This document shows, piece by piece, positions 59,176-64,000 of a stretch of DNA of 64,000 nucleotides (position 1 is the stretch's first letter; each line of letters opens with the position of its first letter). The position numbers and the translations under genes were made by a program. Origin of the DNA: Ustulina deusta (taxonomy: Eukaryota > Ascomycota > Sordariomycetes > Xylariales > Xylariaceae); the NCBI GenBank assembly GCA_023159155.1, contig JAJNNX010000038.1, positions 1-64,000 of the forward strand. The letters run 5' to 3'. The notes beneath the pieces are model-generated. The model searched no databases. It was not told where the DNA came from and saw nothing but the letters and a program-made list of their open reading frames with translations.

Positions 59176-60883
59176 ATGTCTGCATGTCGAGCGCCGGCAC
59201 GGTGGCCCATCAATGGCCTCTCCCCAATTCGATGTCGAAGGACCCAAATCTGCATGCGCTCGGAAAGGTTCAGACGTCATGAAAGAGATGCACTTGCGAT
59301 TCTGCAGTTCCTCCAAACGCGACGACAATCGTCGTCGACCTCGACTGGGAGAAATGCGAGCGAACAGAAACCGCCCATGCCGCCGTCCAAACTCATCCTT
59401 CGAGCTTTGCGCCAGGGCTTGAGCTTGCGGCCCCTGTTCAGCGCATTCCGCGGCCAGAACATGCGCACTCTCTTCCGACAAAGCCCTGAGGAGCTTGTCA
59501 TTGCCATTATCCTGTATGCAGTCCTTGGCTTCGTGTCGGAACCATGCTCACCCAGTGTCCTTGTTTTGCAGTCTCTGCGGCTGTGCGGCCGTCTCTGTCT
59601 ACGTCGTCTATGCCTATTTCCACTACTTCCAGTCCGAGCAATTCACTCGTTTCCCGCCTGAAATTGCGAAATCTCTACGCCGTGCCCTGTATTATACCAA
59701 CTACGCGCCAGATCCGAAGCTGGCACTCAAATACTACAAGCTTGCCCTCGAGCAATGCGCGGCGGCTGGGATAGACCCCTTCTCCGATGAAGTGATTGGC
59801 GTTCGGATTCAGATCGCGGCGTGGTTAGAGAAGATTGGGAAATTCCAAAACTCGATCGAAGTCTTGGAGGCGCTACTGCGAGATTGCAAGAAATGGGTTG
59901 AGAAGATGGAGAAGAGTGTCCAGGACGGGCTTGTCGATAGGTCAGGGAGGTTAGTAACCGCCCCCACAACGCAACCAAATATCCCGGAAGAGGGTGGCGA
60001 TGGGAGTGCGGAGGAGCCGGAGAACCTGTGGGCAAAGCGCACTCGGGTTTTGGGAAAGTCCGTAGGGATTAGTGTCAAGCTCGGTGAGCTATACACCGAC
60101 GATCACGTTCTTCAGGGCGATGCAGCCGGTGAGCATTTGGTTTGGGCAGTTGAGACCGTCCTAAAAGAATTGCAACGACGCCAAGTCGAGGGCGTCAAAG
60201 GGGGAGAGGGTGACTGGATGACTCCCGAACAGATTGGAGGCGCTTTGGAAGGTAAGAACAAAGGGTTTCAAACCCAAACCGCCAGCCTATATGCCAGTCT
60301 CGAGATCCATCACTGACAAGGCCTACAGCTCTGGGGAATCACTACGAGTCCAAGTCTCAGCATTATCTTGCAGCCCCTTTATATCTTCAAGCAGTGACAC
60401 TTTCACCACCGGATAGTTGCCATACTGCTGTATTGAGTGAGTCCTTCGAATCTGATATGCCAATCCTATGTTAACCAGCCACTTCATCTAGTGAATAATC
60501 TAGCTAGCTCTCTTGCCCAACAGCCGATTCAGTCCCCCTTGAACACTCAACTAGCTTTAGGAAATGAGGAGTCAAGTCAACCTACCCGCCAAGCACCCAC
60601 TCGAGCTATGCTCCTAGCTAGTGCTCGTTCATGGGCCTTGCAAGCGTTGGGCACGGCACAGAAAGTGACTGCCGAAAGCAAAACCGAGGAATGCGACGAG
60701 GCTTGCGCTGTAGCCATGTGCAATCTTGGTGATATTGCAGCCATGGCTGGTGATGTGGAGGAAGCGAAGCGTAGGTTTCGCGATAGCCTTGAGCTGAGCC
60801 AGAAGCTTTCCTTCGAACCTGGAATTGCACAGGCCAAAGATGGCCTCAAACGCGCGTCAGCCACCCCACCATCGAAAGTGTAA
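59176..60883 (+). CDS. Mgr3-like mitochondrial TPR protein (i-AAA protease adaptor)
   Basis: Predicted 505 aa, close to yeast Mgr3. Exons: 59,176-59,513; 59,572-60,251; 60,329-60,436; 60,492-60,883, in phase. The Arg/Ser-rich N-terminus without clear acidity is a likely mitochondrial presequence. A transmembrane segment across the first splice (about 105-128) reads LVIAIIL then LCGCAAVSVYVVYAYF. TPR-like helices follow: ALYYTNYAPDPKLALKYYKL, IQIAAWLEKIGKFQNSIEVL, ALGNHYESKSQHYLAAPLYL and CNLGDIAAMAGDVEEAKRRF. In yeast Mgr3 with Mgr1 helps substrates reach the inner-membrane protease Yme1. That role is inferred here from layout and family. Confidence 0.82.
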
Positions 60884-61906
60884 TTCGATCAAAGCACACA
60901 CGTTAAGTCACAGTTCTATGAGGGCTGTTATTTAAAGTACTACATGCTATTATCAACGAGCTGACCCTAATCACCTATCTACCTCTACCCGATCTTCCGT
61001 CGTGGGCCTCAGCGACCCGACCGTGCTCTCTTGCACTTCAAGATGACGAACTTTAAGATAGTGTATATATGCATGTAAATTAGATAAAATCTGCCATAAG
61101 CCTATTTAGGAGCTTCGCAGAAAATGGCGAGAGCCATCACGATGCCTTAGGCCTCTTTCCTAGTATTGTTGGGACTTTGAAATCATCATCTCGAGGAGGA
61201 TCCTAGCAGACCAATATCGTCTACTAGCCTTAGCATACGATATTAAACTTGGCGAGTAAACCAAAGGTTGGGATTCGCTTCGGCGGACTGGTGTTAACTC
61301 TATCCTAAACTTGACTTTGCACAAGGTGCAGACTCATAACAGAAAAAATGCATAGGTAAGATGTTATATTTAGGAGGCGCTAATTGATATAGTTGAGTCG
61401 GAGAGGGGCGGAGAGGGGCGGAAACGGGGCAACCCGTATTTGAAGCTTTTTCTTCTTCAGACAAGTACCGGTCTCAGGGTTAAAGATGGTGATGTCTGTA
61501 CTTATAACAACGGCTCGATTTATGAATTGACTTCTCACGTGCCCAAGGTTCTTCAACCTCTAACAAGCCTCCCGGAAATAAGGCGAGAACACTAGCAAAT
61601 CTATATAGTTCTAGGCGAGGGCTGAATCGCTGACTGACTATTGAAGTCCGAGACATTGAATGCTTCATACTGTATATTGCAGACCGGGACTTGGTTCAGT
61701 GCTGTGTTCTATACAACAAGACTTGATTATAAGATCCCGACCTTTTTTTTTCCCCTTTCTTTCTTGTTTCCACTTTAATTGCCACGGAATTGCGGGCATG
61801 AAGTTGCCATCACTGTACTCCACGACACAATAAATTCCAGGATCTCACCCAAGAAGAAGAGGATGAGAACAATAGTGCACTATCCATCCACCTACAACAA
61901 AGCTCG
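60884..61906. other. Intergenic, no supported gene
   Basis: Normal to AT-leaning composition. A short GGAGAGGGGCGGAGAGGGGC tandem lies near 61,400-61,420, and pyrimidine runs near 61,741-61,765. No gene is recognisable. Confidence 0.35.
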
Positions 61907-62014
61907 TGTCACAGTTCCCATATATAGACTGCAGACGAGGTCAAGCTCCCGACTTGACTACATTCTATCTTTTAGTAGTGTTACGGTATAGTGCTGCAGT
62001 TCTGCTCCGTGACA
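61907..62014 (+). repeat. 108-base TG...CA element with 5-base target duplication
   Basis: Begins TGTCACAGTT and ends CTCCGTGACA, so the terminal six bases are perfect inverted repeats with TG...CA ends. It is flanked by GCTCG on both sides (61,902-61,906 and 62,015-62,019), a perfect 5-base duplication as LTR elements produce. A CATATATA box lies near its start. A diverged second copy is at 24,586-24,695. This fits a very short solo LTR or a non-autonomous derivative. Confidence 0.75.
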
Positions 62015-62339
62015 GCTCGCAATTATCGAAAGCACATCTATTTGTTTCCCGAACTTCTCATTCGGTAGTTAGGTAACTGTCACGTCTGACATGGATGCCC
62101 TTCAACAAACCCTTCACTCTCGATTCCGTCATTCGTCGGCAGCGTTCTTCAGTTCTTGGCCTGGCACGTAGGTTGAGTGTGTAGCGAAGTAGTATGAGTG
62201 AGAAAAGAGTAGGTCGCTTGAAATAAGGGGCGAATAGCTCTCGCTACAGAAAACATAAAAACACTAAAAATATTACGGCGTTGCCTTGACATTCGTATTC
62301 GATTTAAAATTTTTGCATTCAACTCTTGATCGCCTAGTC
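62015..62339. other. Spacer, no supported gene
   Basis: Normal composition, AT-richer from 62,250. Nothing recognisable. Confidence 0.3.
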
Positions 62340-62480
62340 TCCCAATATTAATTGTTCCAATTACCTATGCTAGGAAGTGTAAGGTTCGGCCTATCTCCTA
62401 CTCTAGTTAGTATAAGTGCCCCTTTGTATTGGCGCGACCCACTTGAGGTTACCCACTTCAATAGGCAGCCGTGAATGAAC
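62340..62480 (+). repeat. Dispersed repeat family copy D (3' part)
   Basis: Contains CTATGCTAGGAAGTGTAAGG, GGTTCGGCCTATCTCCTA, AGTATAAGTGCCCC and ACCCACTTCAATAG, in the same order as in copies A and C. Only the distal part of the family is present. Confidence 0.6.
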
Positions 62481-64000
62481 CCCGCCGTCGCGCTAGGAGC
62501 ATGTGGGATGTGGAATGTGGGGCGGTTATTATCCAAGGGAGACGGTAACCTAGGTATATCTATCTCGTAACTCGGATGGCCCGAAGCGGAGTCGAGGGTA
62601 GGTGTAGCACGGCTCCGCTTGTATTGGAGATATCGGATCAACACGATTGGTCTTTGAGAGGGCGCAAAAAGTTGCTGTAGGTATTATCTATGGGTCTGTA
62701 TGGGGACCCCTCTGAGTGGGTGTTTACATGTAGTGTGGTGTAGTAGTGATCCTGTGTCCTGAAGTGAGGCGGTCCCACGCCAGCGGACTTCCTTTCCGCT
62801 CTACCGCGCGGCTACTTCTACTAGGAGGTTGTGCCAAGAGCTCGTACCAAGGGTAGGGGTCTTGCGAGGGGTAGGGCTCCTTCGAGGGGTAATACCTAGG
62901 GAATAGGTAGTGTAGATCTTACCCATTCTCAGGACCGCATGCACTACTGTAGATGGGTAGAGGGTATCAATCCAAGAGTAGCGGAAGGAACAAATGAGTG
63001 TAGTCAGGGTTCGTATTATCTGCATACTGACCGATTCACTGTAGGGCTCATCCGTCATGTATAACAGATAATGCTAATGTCAGATATTGATCGGACAGGT
63101 TGGAAAGCCGCCCGGCTTGGAAATAGAGATACAAGAACATCGCTGCCACTCACTTGCGTGAAATATGAATGATACCGTAGATCTTTTCTGCCGAGGTGGC
63201 GAGATGAGGCGAGGGGAAAGTAGTAGGTAAGGATACAAAATACGAGATGCTTGTTTAGTGCATCGAAGGTCCAATCAAGACTCTAGTGGATATCAGAATA
63301 TGCAGGGTCTTGATGAGACGGCGTGGAGGTGATATCGGACCATACCGAGTTGACTATACTACACTAGACTAGCTACCGATTCTTGATGCCAGCTCGCTTC
63401 AACATGCTCACTGCCCGCCGCCATAGGTATCCTAATTGGCTAACGCCAGCAAGTCTACTGTCCACTAACATATGCCTTTTTTTTTTTTTTTGTCATGAGG
63501 TTTTATGTTTGAAACTAGATATACCATGATAGGTCTAGATAGAGAATTCTACCCTAGTAGCCTCATCTACTGGACTACTTCACTGGTACCACGGTTGTTA
63601 CCAGAGAGTGAGAAACGAAGTGTCAGACTGTATCAACCTAACCAATGACGGCTGGGCCAGGGCTGTTTGGCGTAGTCATGTTTGCAGACTTCTAGATACC
63701 TTCTAGATACCCATGTTAGTTCATACCAAGGTTGTGAATACAGGCGGAAATATAGCATTTATGAAGATGTTTTGCTTCCGGAAATAGCTTGGTAATTAGA
63801 CTGAGACCACTGGCAACAGAGGGCCAATCTGCCTGTGTGTGTATGTCTACTGTAGAGAAACGAAGATGAATCAAGCTTTCTTGGGGGTTCGCATTGCAAT
63901 ACTCTAGATTCTTGATAGAATGAGCCTCACATGAAATAAGGCCGAGTGTGTTCTCAACGTAGAGTCGTTTGTATAAGAGTCATAGATGTTGGAGAATATT
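62481..64000. other. Window end, no supported gene
   Basis: Frames are short and lack motifs. A T-run lies at 63,479-63,492. Some purine-rich text (GAGGGGTAGGG-type) recurs around 62,850-62,900. Confidence 0.35.

Noticed and set aside
1..64000. tRNA, rRNA or CRISPR features
   Set aside because: Scanning by eye for the tRNA GGTTCRANNCC box with matching stems, rRNA core sequences and regular repeat-spacer arrays found nothing convincing.

Overview
The window looks like nuclear DNA of a filamentous ascomycete (Pezizomycotina). The signs are short introns (about 45-65 bases, GTRAGT-type donors, CTRAC branch points), single-copy genes typical of that group, a Fot1/pogo transposon, and an extremely AT-rich block whose repeats differ by C-to-T transitions, as repeat-induced point mutation (RIP) produces. 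I cannot name the species.

Layout. Positions 1-18,120 are a gene-free AT-rich desert made of RIP-degraded transposons. It holds a minus-strand Ty3/Gypsy relic (about 1.9-3.0 kb), a plus-strand Ty1/Copia relic (about 8.2-10.8 kb), an LTR (12,392-12,635), and a plus-strand chromodomain Gypsy (12.6-17.2 kb) split by a complete Fot1-like element (14,471-16,320) with a TA target duplication. The desert stops abruptly at about 18,120, where it truncates a DUF2235 hydrolase gene.

Positions 18,120-32,700 are a normal-GC but decayed zone. It contains a spliced membrane-protein gene, a Gypsy integrase fragment, a solo LTR, several small dispersed repeats, and pseudogenes with in-frame stops. In the middle sits an apparently intact nine-exon class I sesquiterpene cyclase (29,201-30,771). 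It is easy to miss because its exons are short.

Positions 32,700-60,900 are housekeeping-type sequence: a zinc-independent quinone oxidoreductase, a dienelactone-hydrolase-family protein, RPA1, COP9 signalosome subunit 3, a proton-pump-type microbial rhodopsin, the 24 kDa subunit of complex I, an intronless kelch protein, a C2H2 protein with two zinc-finger modules, a small Cys/His protein, a Dap1-like haem protein and an Mgr3-like mitochondrial TPR protein. Two gene pairs (hydrolase/RPA1 and Dap1/Mgr3) are divergent over short spacers. Positions 60,900-64,000 carry no gene I can support but hold further copies of the dispersed repeats, one a 108-base TG...CA element with a perfect 5-base target duplication.

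There is no operon-like organisation. The most interesting items are the orphan terpene cyclase in decaying repeat-rich DNA, the nested RIP-marked transposons, the uncharacterised small repeat families, and the zinc-finger gene that joins two apparent genes. All exon models were built by hand from reading frame and splice consensus and need transcript confirmation.
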